Assembly (NCBI RefSeq): GCF_014196625.1
Contig: NZ_JACIDZ010000022.1
Span: 1-51,040 of the forward strand
DNA: 51,040 bases
Source of the DNA: Martelella radicis
GTDB lineage: Bacteria > Pseudomonadota > Alphaproteobacteria > Rhizobiales > Rhizobiaceae
Direction: 5' to 3'
In this document: positions 11,593-20,074 of the stretch, piece after piece
Position numbering within the stretch: position 1 is the first letter of the stretch
Layout: each line of letters begins with the position of its first letter
Translations under genes and position numbers: made by a program
The notes under the pieces: model-generated
The model's database searches: none
What the model saw: the letters and a program-made list of their open reading frames with translations, nothing else
What the model was told of the DNA's origin: nothing

Positions 11593-13134
11593 ATGATGAC
11601 TGAGACCGCCTCGGTTCCGGCGAAAGCCACAAGACGCGAATGGATCGGGCTCTTGGCGCTCTCCATCGCCTGCCTCGTCTATTCCATGGATCTGTCGGTC
11701 TTGTTTCTGGCCATTCCCTCGATTGTCAGGGAACTGGAGCCTTCGGCGACCGAACTGCTGTGGATGAATGACATCTACGGCTTCATGGTTGCTGGGTTCC
11801 TCGTCACCATGGGCGGTCTTGGCGACCGGATTGGCAGGCGGAAGCTCTTGATGCTGGGCGCGGCGGCCTTTGCCGCGGCCTCCACCTTCGCCGCCTTTTC
11901 CCAGAGCGCCGGCATGCTGGTGTTCGCCCGCGCCCTTTTAGGCATTGCCGGCGCCACCATTGCGCCTTCGACCCTTTCGCTGATCATGAACATGTTTCGC
12001 GACGAGGCCGAGCGCAACCGCGCCATCGGCGTATGGGGCACGGCCTTTGCTCTCGGCGGCCTTGTCGGGCCACTGATCGGCGGCGTGCTGCTGCATTTCT
12101 TCCACTGGGGTTCGGTGTTTCTCGTTAACGTGCCGATCATGGCGCTGCTGATCGTCTGCGCGCCGTTTCTGTTGCCGGAATACCGCTCCGGCGAGAACCC
12201 TCGCCTCGACCTCGCAAGCGTGGTCCTGTCGCTTGCGACCGTGCTGCCGATCATCTACGGCTTCAAACATATCGCGATCTATGGTTTTGATCCGCTCTAC
12301 CTTCTGCCGGTGGCCGCAGGGTTCGGCTTCGGGGCGCTCTTCGTCCGACGCCAGCGCGGCCTCTCCGAGCCGCTGGTGGACCTCGCCCTTTTCCGTGTCC
12401 CGGCCTTTTCCGTCTCAATGCTCGTCAATCTGGGCGGCGTGTTCTTCATCTTCGCCCTGTTCCTGATGCAGACGCAGTTCTTCCAACTCGTGATCGGTCT
12501 CTCACCGCTTGAGGCCGCGCTCTGGGCGGCGATCCCCGGCCTGTTCTTCACGATCATGTCGCTTCAGGCCTACCGTGTCACCAATCATTTCGGCCCCGTT
12601 GCAACCGTGCTGGGCGGCCTGGTTATCTTCGCGCTCGGCGCGGCGCTCATGGGATTTGCCGCCTATGCGGAAAGCCTGGCGGGCATTCTCTTCGCCAATG
12701 CGGTTCTGGGCGCAGGTTTCATCCCCGTGGTTCTGACGACGACCGGCCTCATCGTCGGCTCGGCTCCGCCTGAGCGCGGCGGCGTGGCCTCCGCGATGTC
12801 GGAAACCAGCGCCGAGTTCGGCGGCGCGCTCGGCGTCGGCCTTCTGGGGAGCCTCGCAACGATGATCTACCGACTCGATATGGCCGATGCCGACCTTTCG
12901 GGCCTTCCCGACGAGATTGCCGTCGCGGCGAGCCAGACGCTTGCCGGCGCAGTCGATGGCGCGCTCGAACTTGGGCTTTCGGATTCCGTGTGGCTCGCCG
13001 AGGCCCGCTCCGCCTTCAGCCTCAGCTATGCGGCCTGCTCAGGCGTCGCTGCCATAGCCCTTATCCTGCTCGCATTGGTCGCCAGGCACATCTACGGCAA
13101 TCACAGGCCCCGTATCGTTGAAGCCGGTCACTGA
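11593..13134 (+). CDS. DHA2-type MFS drug exporter, SmvA-like
   Basis: A 513-aa major facilitator with about 14 hydrophobic segments, the layout of the DHA2 (drug:H+ antiporter) group. The loop 2-3 motif A reads GGLGDRIGRRK (about 76-86), and the motif C-like GTAFALGGLVGPLIGG lies in helix 5. The sequence is closest in style to SmvA/LfrA-type exporters of quaternary ammonium compounds and dyes. The substrate is inferred only. Two ATGs are adjacent at the start; the ribosome site is weak. It lies after the VOC terminator and seems a single-gene unit. Confidence 0.9.
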   Translation: MMTETASVPAKATRREWIGLLALSIACLVYSMDLSVLFLAIPSIVRELEPSATELLWMNDIYGFMVAGFLVTMGGLGDRIGRRKLLMLGAAAFAAASTFAAFSQSAGMLVFARALLGIAGATIAPSTLSLIMNMFRDEAERNRAIGVWGTAFALGGLVGPLIGGVLLHFFHWGSVFLVNVPIMALLIVCAPFLLPEYRSGENPRLDLASVVLSLATVLPIIYGFKHIAIYGFDPLYLLPVAAGFGFGALFVRRQRGLSEPLVDLALFRVPAFSVSMLVNLGGVFFIFALFLMQTQFFQLVIGLSPLEAALWAAIPGLFFTIMSLQAYRVTNHFGPVATVLGGLVIFALGAALMGFAAYAESLAGILFANAVLGAGFIPVVLTTTGLIVGSAPPERGGVASAMSETSAEFGGALGVGLLGSLATMIYRLDMADADLSGLPDEIAVAASQTLAGAVDGALELGLSDSVWLAEARSAFSLSYAACSGVAAIALILLALVARHIYGNHRPRIVEAGH

Positions 13135-13355
13135 GCCCTGCCACGCCTAAAATCTACCTTTGATTGCATCTGTGCGGTTTGGCGCGCTACCGATTTGTCT
13201 GGAAATGGCATCGCCGCATCTGCTATAACCCGGCAAGGTTTGAAACTGGTTCCGGGGTCAACGCTTCGGAACCTGTTTCTTTTTGTGTGGCAAAACGGCC
13301 TGGGACTTCCTATGTGGAGGGCTGTTTGTCTCGCGACATGACGAAAGAACAAGGA

Positions 13356-13403
13356 GAAGCGGCGGCGCAAGACGGCTCTTGAGCGAGCCACGGCCGCCGC
13401 TTC
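13356..13403 (+). promoter_or_regulatory. Leader hairpin upstream of greA
   Basis: GAAGCGGCGGC and GCCGCCGCTTC form an 11-bp perfect stem, with an inner GGCTC/GAGCC stem. It ends 23 nt before the greA ATG, so it would be transcribed in the greA leader. There is no U-tract. An extended -10-like TGCTATAAC lies at 13221-13229. Confidence 0.55.
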
Positions 13404-13426
13404 GCAAATGACCGAAGGACAAGAAC

Positions 13427-13903
13427 ATGGTCGAAAAAGTACCGATGACCAAGGTCGGCGCCGACAAGCTTAAGGAAGAGCTGCGCTGGCGCCAGCAGGA
13501 GGAACGTCCGCGCATCATTCAGGCGATCTCCGAAGCGCGCGCCCATGGCGACCTTTCCGAGAATGCCGAATACCACGCCGCCAAGGAAGCCCAGAGCTAC
13601 AATGAGGGCCGGATCAGCGAGCTTGAGGACGTCACCACCCGCGCCGAGATTGTCGACCCGGCCAAGATGAACGGCGACAAGGTCCGTTTCGGCGCGACGG
13701 TGAAGCTTGTCGACGAAGATACGGAAGAAGAAAAGGTCTACCAGATCGTCGGCGACCAGGAGGCAGATGTCAAAGCCGGTCGCATCTCGATTTCCTCGCC
13801 GATCTCGCGTGCTCTCATCGGCAAGGAAGTCGGTGACTCGATCGAGGTCAACGCGCCGGGTGGCGCGCGCGCCTACGAGGTCCTGGAAATCCTCTGGCGA
13901 TAA
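13427..13903 (+). CDS. greA: Transcription elongation factor GreA
   Basis: GreA, 158 aa, binds the RNA polymerase secondary channel and stimulates cleavage of backtracked RNA. The N-terminal coiled coil (about 1-75) carries the conserved tip [18 protein letters not shown] with the acidic residues that coordinate Mg2+. The C-terminal FKBP-like domain follows, containing [17 protein letters not shown]. Length is normal. An AAGGACAAGAAC ribosome site precedes the ATG. The leader contains a strong hairpin. The next gene, a glycosyltransferase, starts 27 nt after the stop. Confidence 0.97.
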   Translation: MVEKVPMTKVGADKLKEELRWRQQEERPRIIQAISEARAHGDLSENAEYHAAKEAQSYNEGRISELEDVTTRAEIVDPAKMNGDKVRFGATVKLVDEDTEEEKVYQIVGDQEADVKAGRISISSPISRALIGKEVGDSIEVNAPGGARAYEVLEILWR

Positions 13904-13930
13904 GGCCGGCATCGAAGGAAATGAAATTAG

Positions 13931-14989
13931 ATGGTCGCAAGGGTTAAAATCGTAAGCCGGTCAACCTCCGGCAAGACCCAGGACAATGTTGCCCGCCAAT
14001 TGCCGGAAGGCTTCGCTGAAAAGAACGATATCGAATTTGTCTTTGATGCCGATTCGACCGAATATGATTGGCTGGCGGTTTATGATGACCTTCCGCGATC
14101 GCGGCAGCCAACCGTAGAACCCTTGGCCTGCCCGCCGGCAAACACCATTCTGATCACGAGCGAGCCAAGCGGAGTGAAGATTTACGGGCGGGCTTTCACC
14201 CGCCAGTTCGGCCATGTGCTCACCAGCCAGGAACCATTTGCCCTTCGTCATCCGGGTCGAATCTGGAGCCAGGTCGGAGCGCTCTGGTATTATGGCAGCA
14301 ACTGGAATGAAAATCGCTATGTGACGGCTGACGAAATCAGTCACCATTTCCCGGAAAAGACCGACACGATCGGTTCCGTGTGCTCGACCAAGCAGCAGCG
14401 GCATACCCTGAACGGGCTCCGCTTTGCATTCACCGAATATGCCATGCGGCAGATGCCTGAGCTCAAGGTCTTCGGGCATGGAAGAAAGCTGATCGACGAC
14501 AAGGCGCTGTCGATCGACCCGTTCAAGTATCATCTGGCGGTCGAAAATCACGTGGCGCCCAATCACATCACCGAGAAGCTTTCGGATGCCTTCCTTGGCC
14601 TGTCATTGCCGTTTTATTTCGGCGCGCCGAACGTTCTGGACTACTTTCCCGAACAAAGCGTAATTCCGATCGACATTCGAAACCCTTCCGAAGCGGTGGC
14701 CACGATGAAAGCGGCCATAGCAGACAACGAATACGAAAAACGTCTGCCCGCTATCATCGAGGCTCGCCGCCTCGTGATCGAAGAATATAATCTGTTCACA
14801 ATGATCGCGGGCATCGTCAACCGTCACGAACGTCCGGCTTATGTACCGGCCGTAACCGAGATCAAGGGACAGCACGCGGCTCGCAAGGCGGCTCCGATCT
14901 CGGGCATGGCTGATTTGAGCTTCAGGGCGGGCCTGCACTTGAAAAACCTCATCGGAAATCTGCGGCAACCGGATTGGAGCAATATCTAG
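13931..14989 (+). CDS. GT10 family (alpha-1,3-fucosyltransferase-like) glycosyltransferase
   Basis: A 352-aa cytoplasmic glycosyltransferase. The family 10 donor-binding block is clear in the C-terminal half: YHLAVENHVAPNHITEKLSDA followed by LPFYFGAPNVLDYFP. GT10 enzymes transfer fucose or related sugars from a GDP-sugar, usually onto surface glycans. The acceptor and exact sugar are unknown. AAGGAAA precedes the ATG. It lies 27 nt behind greA with no surface-polysaccharide genes around it. Its codons look somewhat more A/T-rich than the neighbours, so it may be a later insertion; this is an impression, not a computed value. Confidence 0.85.
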   Translation: MVARVKIVSRSTSGKTQDNVARQLPEGFAEKNDIEFVFDADSTEYDWLAVYDDLPRSRQPTVEPLACPPANTILITSEPSGVKIYGRAFTRQFGHVLTSQEPFALRHPGRIWSQVGALWYYGSNWNENRYVTADEISHHFPEKTDTIGSVCSTKQQRHTLNGLRFAFTEYAMRQMPELKVFGHGRKLIDDKALSIDPFKYHLAVENHVAPNHITEKLSDAFLGLSLPFYFGAPNVLDYFPEQSVIPIDIRNPSEAVATMKAAIADNEYEKRLPAIIEARRLVIEEYNLFTMIAGIVNRHERPAYVPAVTEIKGQHAARKAAPISGMADLSFRAGLHLKNLIGNLRQPDWSNI

Positions 14990-15114
14990 AACCCGTCGAG
15001 GACAGGCGCCACGCCGAAGCGGCTTCAGGCGCATCGCGGCAGCAAAGCCGAACACGACCGAAGCCGCTGTGGCGCTTCGCCGGGCCGGAGGATGCACCTG
15101 CCTGCCCCACCGGA

Positions 15115-15876
15115 TCAGATGCGGAAAAAGCCGGCCAGTCCCAGCGCGATGCTGAAAAGCGCCGAAAACTCCATGGCGACAAGGGCGAGGACGCGATAGC
15201 CGTCGTCCGATCCGCGACGGAAGCACGCAGCCCCAAGCGCAGAGCCCAGGTAGCAGAAGGGCGAGGAAATCAGTCCGAGCAGGATGATGTCGAGGCTGAG
15301 CGTGCCGCGCGCCGCCGCCGTCAGAAGCGCGAACACTGCCATGACAGCAAAAAGCAGGATCATCGAGGCGCGCTTCTCGCGCGCAGAGATGTCGCGCGCG
15401 AGGAAGTAGGCGACTACCGGCGGCCCGGGTGCGGCGGCCAGCCCGCCGAACAGCCCGGAGAAGAAGCCGACCAACCCGGTCGAGACAATTCCGGTGTCGG
15501 ATTTCAGCGAAAGCCCGAAGAAAAGGACGAGCGCGGCGACCCCGGCAATCACGCCGATGATGATCTGCGCCAGGTAAAGCGGCACGAAACCGATGGCGAT
15601 CAGGCCGATGGGCGTGCCGCACAAGGCAGCAATCGCCAGAATGGACACGGCCCTGCGATCGGCAAAGATCATGCATTCTCTCATGTCGAAGCTGCTGAGT
15701 ACGATCTGGACGACCATCAGCGCCAGGATCGCGCTAGTCGGCGGCACGAGCAGTATGAGAAGCGGCATGGAAACGAGCGCCATGCCAAAGCCGGCAAAGC
15801 CGCGAAAAAAGGCGCCGACGGACAGGATCAGCGCAAAGCCCAGATAAACCGGCCAGGTGAAGGCGAGCTCAGGCAT
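15115..15876 (-). CDS. TauE/SafE family sulfite/anion exporter
   Basis: A 253-aa protein with about eight hydrophobic helices and the TauE/SafE pattern: FFRGFAGFGMALVSMPLLIL near the N-terminus and the repeat-like FFSGLFGGLAAAPGPPVVAY in the second half. Members export sulfite, sulfoacetate or similar anions. It is the last gene of the minus-strand isethionate series, 48 nt after pta, and a sulfite-export role fits because Xsc releases sulfite. Substrate by context only. The neighbour on the plus strand (GT10) is convergent. Confidence 0.88.
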   Translation of the reverse strand: MPELAFTWPVYLGFALILSVGAFFRGFAGFGMALVSMPLLILLVPPTSAILALMVVQIVLSSFDMRECMIFADRRAVSILAIAALCGTPIGLIAIGFVPLYLAQIIIGVIAGVAALVLFFGLSLKSDTGIVSTGLVGFFSGLFGGLAAAPGPPVVAYFLARDISAREKRASMILLFAVMAVFALLTAAARGTLSLDIILLGLISSPFCYLGSALGAACFRRGSDDGYRVLALVAMEFSALFSIALGLAGFFRI

Positions 15877-15924
15877 CCGCCCGCCTCGCCAGGCGGCAGG
15901 GACGATCCTTCAGATCCGAAGGCA

Positions 15925-16929
15925 TCATAAATGCGCATCCACCTGGCAGGCCGTCACCGCGATCATATCCAGCACATCTTCGGCCGAACAACCGCGCGAG
16001 AGGTCATTGGCGGGCTTTGCCAGCCCTTGCAGCACCGGCCCGACAGCCGTTGCGCCGCCGATTCGCTCGGCAATCTTGTAGCCGATATTGCCGGCTTCCA
16101 GGTTGGGGAAGATGAAGATGTTGGCTTCGCCGCCGAGCGGTTCGCCAGCGCCCTTGGCTGCCGCGATCTCGGGCACGAAGGCGGCATCGAACTGCATCGG
16201 CCCATCAACCAGAAGGTCGGGACGATTGAGCTTCAACAGCTTCACAGCCGCTTCCACCTTGTCCACGGAAGGATGCGAGGCGCTACCGCGCGTAGCAAAG
16301 GAAAGCATGGCAATCTTGGGCGTCTCGCCCGTCAGCACGTCAAAGGAATGAGCGGCAGCGATTGCGATCTTGCTCAGTTCGCCCGGATTGGGGTCGACCA
16401 CGAGGGCGGGATCGCAGAAGATGAAGGCGCCTTTTTTCGGGTGGTGATCGGCTTCCATCAGCATCAGGAAAAAGCTCGAGACGAGACGCGTGCCCGGCGC
16501 CGGCCCGATCACCTGGATTGCCGTGCGCACCATGTCGGCCGTGGAATGATGCGCGCCGCCGACCGTGCCGTCGGCATGGTCGGCCTTGACCATCAGCGCG
16601 GCGAAGACATGCGGTTCGCGCGCGATCCGCGCCGCGTCTTCCTCGGTAATGCCCTTGTGCTTGCGCAGCCTGAAATAGAGCGCGACCAGTTCGGACAGAA
16701 GCGGCGAGTTCTGCGGGTCCTCGGTCTCGATCGCCTCCGGCAGGCTCAGTCCCAACTGTGCGCAGCGGGCGGAAATCGTCTCGCGGTTGCCGACAAGAAC
16801 AATCCGCGCAAGCCCCATCCCGGCCGCCTTGCAGGCCGCCTCCAGAATGCGCGGATCATCGGCTTCCGGAAGAACGATCTTCTTGTTGAGCCGCTTTGCA
16901 GCGGCCATGATCTTTTCAAGCGGTTTCAT
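15925..16929 (-). CDS. pta: Phosphate acetyltransferase
   Basis: Pta, 334 aa, converts acetyl phosphate plus CoA to acetyl-CoA and phosphate. It is the short, single-domain (PTA/PTB) form without the N-terminal regulatory domain of the E. coli enzyme. Family blocks are KIVLPEADDPRILEAA near the start, the central DGTVGGAHHSTADMVR and the C-terminal GEANIFIFPNLEAGNIGYK. It starts 4 nt after the exporter gene stop with GAGGTG upstream, so translation is probably coupled. In the locus it uses the acetyl phosphate made by Xsc. Confidence 0.96.
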   Translation of the reverse strand: MKPLEKIMAAAKRLNKKIVLPEADDPRILEAACKAAGMGLARIVLVGNRETISARCAQLGLSLPEAIETEDPQNSPLLSELVALYFRLRKHKGITEEDAARIAREPHVFAALMVKADHADGTVGGAHHSTADMVRTAIQVIGPAPGTRLVSSFFLMLMEADHHPKKGAFIFCDPALVVDPNPGELSKIAIAAAHSFDVLTGETPKIAMLSFATRGSASHPSVDKVEAAVKLLKLNRPDLLVDGPMQFDAAFVPEIAAAKGAGEPLGGEANIFIFPNLEAGNIGYKIAERIGGATAVGPVLQGLAKPANDLSRGCSAEDVLDMIAVTACQVDAHL

Positions 16930-16933
16930 GCGT

Positions 16934-17968
16934 TCACCTCACGATCACGATTGTGCCCACCAGAACGATTGTGCCGATGAACAGGGTTTCCAGAACAATC
17001 AGCAGGATGGCCTGACCACCGACCTGCAGCATGCTTTTGAGCGAGGTCTTCATGCCCACCGCTGCGACGGCGAACAGAAGCGCCCAGCGGGAGATTTCGG
17101 CAAGCAGACGGCCAAGAGCCTCGGGCACAAGGCCGAACGTGTTCGCCGCCGCCAGCACCAGAAAGGCAATCACGAAGAATGGGAGGAGCGGCGGACGGCC
17201 CGTCTCCGAGACTTCTCCCGACATCTGGTTGCGGATGACGAGCGAGAGCACGAGAATGACGGGCGCCAGCATCGTCACCCGGATCAGCTTCACCAGGGTT
17301 GCCATTTCCCCGGCAGGCACCGAGACGGAAAACCCGGCCCCGACGACCTGGGCGACATCATGGATCGTGCCGCCCAAAAAGGTGCCCGACTGCAGATCGG
17401 TGAAGGCGAGCATGCTGGTCAGGATCGGATAGAAGATCATGGCGATCGTGCTCAGGATCGTCACACCCATGACCACGAAGATCAGATTGCGTTCCGAATC
17501 CTTGTCCTTCGGCAGGATGGCGGCAATCGCCATGGCGGCGGACGCGCCGCAGATTGCCACCGAACCACCGGAGAGCGCGCCGAAATGCCAGCTTCTGCCC
17601 ATCAGCCGCGCCAGCGCCACGCCGAAGAGAATGGTGCCGGCAACCGCCAGAACCAGAAGCAGCACCATCTGCCAGCCAAGCCCGATCAGCATGTCGGCGC
17701 TGATGCGCGCGCCGAGAATGGCGACGCCGAAGCGCAGCACCTTCTTCGCCGTCAGGTCGATGCCGGACGCCATGCGCGGATCTTCGGTGAGAAAATGAAA
17801 GGCGATGCCGATCAGAAGCGCCATCAGCATGGCCGGCGCGCCGTAATGCTCGGCAAGGAATTGCGCCGCCGTCGCGATCAGCGCGCAGACCAGCAGCCCG
17901 TATTTGTTGATATCGAAAAATCTGCGCAAACGCGTCAGCGTATCGGCAGCCGGGCCATCATCGGCCAT
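16934..17968 (-). CDS. YeiH/UPF0324 family putative sulfate/sulfite exporter
   Basis: A 344-aa protein with about ten hydrophobic helices and the YeiH family signature segments: LRFGVAILGARISADML, the Gly/Ser/Ala-rich SGGSVAICGASAAMAIA and FLGGTIHDVAQVVGAGF. Homologues beside xsc in other alphaproteobacteria (for example SuyZ) are proposed to export sulfate or sulfite. It leads directly into pta. The 288-bp gap from xsc contains a repeat element, so it may have lower or separate transcription. GGGAGG precedes the ATG. Confidence 0.9.
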   Translation of the reverse strand: MADDGPAADTLTRLRRFFDINKYGLLVCALIATAAQFLAEHYGAPAMLMALLIGIAFHFLTEDPRMASGIDLTAKKVLRFGVAILGARISADMLIGLGWQMVLLLVLAVAGTILFGVALARLMGRSWHFGALSGGSVAICGASAAMAIAAILPKDKDSERNLIFVVMGVTILSTIAMIFYPILTSMLAFTDLQSGTFLGGTIHDVAQVVGAGFSVSVPAGEMATLVKLIRVTMLAPVILVLSLVIRNQMSGEVSETGRPPLLPFFVIAFLVLAAANTFGLVPEALGRLLAEISRWALLFAVAAVGMKTSLKSMLQVGGQAILLIVLETLFIGTIVLVGTIVIVR

Positions 17969-18070
17969 GCTCTTCCCTCCCCCGGAAGATATTGGAAGGG
18001 GCAGAGACCGGCCCCGCCCCGCTTATTGTCAATACTTGTTGAAGACGGAAGTACCTTGCCTACCCAATTT

Positions 18071-18189
18071 CCGTCACCCCGGACTTGATCCGGGGTCCAG
18101 GGCCGCAAAAAACACCTTTGTATCAATACCTTGAACTTGATGGTCTTTGCCAATTGGCCCTAGATGCCGGCTCAAGGCCGGCATGACGG
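18071..18189. repeat. Composite dispersed inverted-repeat element, full copy (119 bp)
   Basis: The left end CCGTCACCCCGGACTTGATC and right end GGCTCAAGGCCGGCATGACGG bracket inner CCAGGGCC/GGCCCT arms and a ~50-nt spacer. It is the same type as 4483-4602, and its spacer is in the same orientation as 50861-50953. It lies inside the isethionate series, between xsc and the YeiH-type gene. Confidence 0.8.
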
Positions 18190-18255
18190 AAGTGAGTGGC
18201 GCAGGCCTTTGTCAACAAACCGAGGGCCGGAGACCGGCCCTTCCTCCTTGTGGTC

Positions 18256-20028
18256 TCAGGCGTCGGCGCGCATGTCGGCGGGATCGATGCCGGCAACGGA
18301 AACCGGCTTCTTCATCGCATCGCGACGGAAGGGCTCGCCGAGTTCCTGGTTGAGCACGACCTCGATGAAGGTGGTTTTCTTCTCCTTCATCTGCCGCTCG
18401 ATCGCCTTGTCGAGCTCGGCCGAAAGCGACTCCATCGTGGTCACCTGCACGCCCTCGACGCCGCAGGCCTTGGCGATGTCGGCATAGCGCACGTCCAGCG
18501 AGAGCTCGGTTCCGACGAAATTGTCATCGAACCACAGCGTCGTGTTACGCTTTTCCGCGCCCCACTGATAGTTGCGGAAGATGACCATGGTGATCGCCGG
18601 CCAGTCCTCGCGCTTCAGCGAAACCATCTCGTTCATGGAGATGCCGAAGGCGCCGTCGCCGGCAAAACCGATCACCGGCGTATTCGGCTGGCCGATCTTG
18701 GCGCCGGTAATGGCCGGAAAGCCGTAGCCGCAGGGGCCGAAGAGACCGGGCGCCAGATATTTGCGGCCCGCTTCGAAGGTCGGATAGGCATTGCCGATGG
18801 CGCAGTTATTGCCGATATCGGACGTGATGATCGCATCCTTCGGCATAGCCTTCTGGATGGCGCGCCAGGCCATGCGCGGGCTCATGCGCTCCGGCTCGCG
18901 GTTGCGGGCACGCTCGTTCCAGGTCGTGCCGACATCATCTTCCTCGTGATCGAGCGATGTCAGCTCCTGCGCCCAGGCGGACTTGGTCTTGGCGATCAGC
19001 GCCTTGCGCTCGTCACGATCGACATCGCCCGCAGTGCCGGAGAGCCGGTCGAGAATGCCGGTCGCAACCTTCTTGCTGTCGCCGACAATGCCGACGGTCA
19101 CCTTCTTGGTGAGCCCGATGCGGTCCGGATTGATGTCGACCTGGATGATTTCCGCATCCTTCGGCCAGTAATCGATGCCGTAGCCCGGCAGCGTGGAGAA
19201 GGGATTGAGGCGGGTGCCGAGCGCCAGCACCACATCGGCCTTGGCGATCAGTTCCATCGCCGCCTTGGAGCCGTTATAGCCGAGCGGGCCGGCAAACAGT
19301 GGATGCGAGCCCGGGAAGGCGTCATTGTGCTGGTAGCCAACGCAGACCGGCGCATCGAGCCGTTCGGCAAGCGCCTTCGAGGCTTCGATCGCGCCGCCGA
19401 GGACGACGCCCGCGCCATTGAGAATGACCGGGAACTTCGCCTTGCTCAAGAGCTCCGCCGCGCGGTCAACCGCTTCCTCGCCGCCGGCGGGACGCTCGAA
19501 TTCGACGATGGCCGGCAGTTCGATATCGATGACCTGGGTCCAGAAATCGCGCGGCACATTGATCTGCGCCGGGCCGCAGGCGCGCTTGGCCTTCAGGATC
19601 ACGCGGTTCAGCACTTCGGCGATGCGGGTCGGATCGCGCACTTCTTCCTGATAGGCGACCATGTCCTTGAACAGCGCCATCTGCTCGACTTCCTGGAAGC
19701 CGCCCTGCCCCATGGTCTTGTTGGCGGCCTGCGGGGTGACGACCAGAAGCGGCGTGTGGTTCCAGTAGGCCGTCTTCACCGGGGTGACCAGCGAGGTGAT
19801 GCCGGGGCCATTCTGCGCCACAACCATCGACATGCGCCCACTGGCGCGGGAATAGCCATCGGCCATCATGCCTGCATTGCACTCATGGGCGCAGTCCCAG
19901 AACTTGATGCCGGCGCGCGGGAACAGGTCGGAAATCGGCATCATCGCCGAGCCGATAATGCCGAAGGCATGCTGGATGCCATGCATCTGCAGGACTTTGA
20001 CGAAGGCTTCCTCGGTGGTCATTTTCAT
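18256..20028 (-). CDS. xsc: Sulfoacetaldehyde acetyltransferase (EC 2.3.3.15)
   Basis: Xsc, 590 aa, a thiamine-diphosphate enzyme that splits sulfoacetaldehyde with phosphate into acetyl phosphate and sulfite. It shows the Xsc-specific segment FWDCAHECNAGMMADGYSR with the cofactor-activating Glu at about residue 49, and the ThDP/Mg2+ motif GDG at 457-459 ending at Asn 486. Three domains of the acetolactate-synthase fold are covered end to end. The ATG at 20028 is chosen over an upstream ATG at 20097 because AGGAG precedes it. It lies 46 nt after the dehydrogenase gene, in the order expected for isethionate breakdown. Confidence 0.96.
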   Translation of the reverse strand: MKMTTEEAFVKVLQMHGIQHAFGIIGSAMMPISDLFPRAGIKFWDCAHECNAGMMADGYSRASGRMSMVVAQNGPGITSLVTPVKTAYWNHTPLLVVTPQAANKTMGQGGFQEVEQMALFKDMVAYQEEVRDPTRIAEVLNRVILKAKRACGPAQINVPRDFWTQVIDIELPAIVEFERPAGGEEAVDRAAELLSKAKFPVILNGAGVVLGGAIEASKALAERLDAPVCVGYQHNDAFPGSHPLFAGPLGYNGSKAAMELIAKADVVLALGTRLNPFSTLPGYGIDYWPKDAEIIQVDINPDRIGLTKKVTVGIVGDSKKVATGILDRLSGTAGDVDRDERKALIAKTKSAWAQELTSLDHEEDDVGTTWNERARNREPERMSPRMAWRAIQKAMPKDAIITSDIGNNCAIGNAYPTFEAGRKYLAPGLFGPCGYGFPAITGAKIGQPNTPVIGFAGDGAFGISMNEMVSLKREDWPAITMVIFRNYQWGAEKRNTTLWFDDNFVGTELSLDVRYADIAKACGVEGVQVTTMESLSAELDKAIERQMKEKKTTFIEVVLNQELGEPFRRDAMKKPVSVAGIDPADMRADA

Positions 20029-20074
20029 CGGGTTTCTCCTCTTCGAATTTTCGAAATCGTGTTGTCGGTCGCCC

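Noticed and set aside
13164-13382. 72-codon frame before greA
   Set aside because: Composition is not protein-like and its end runs into the leader hairpin; it is more likely untranslated leader.
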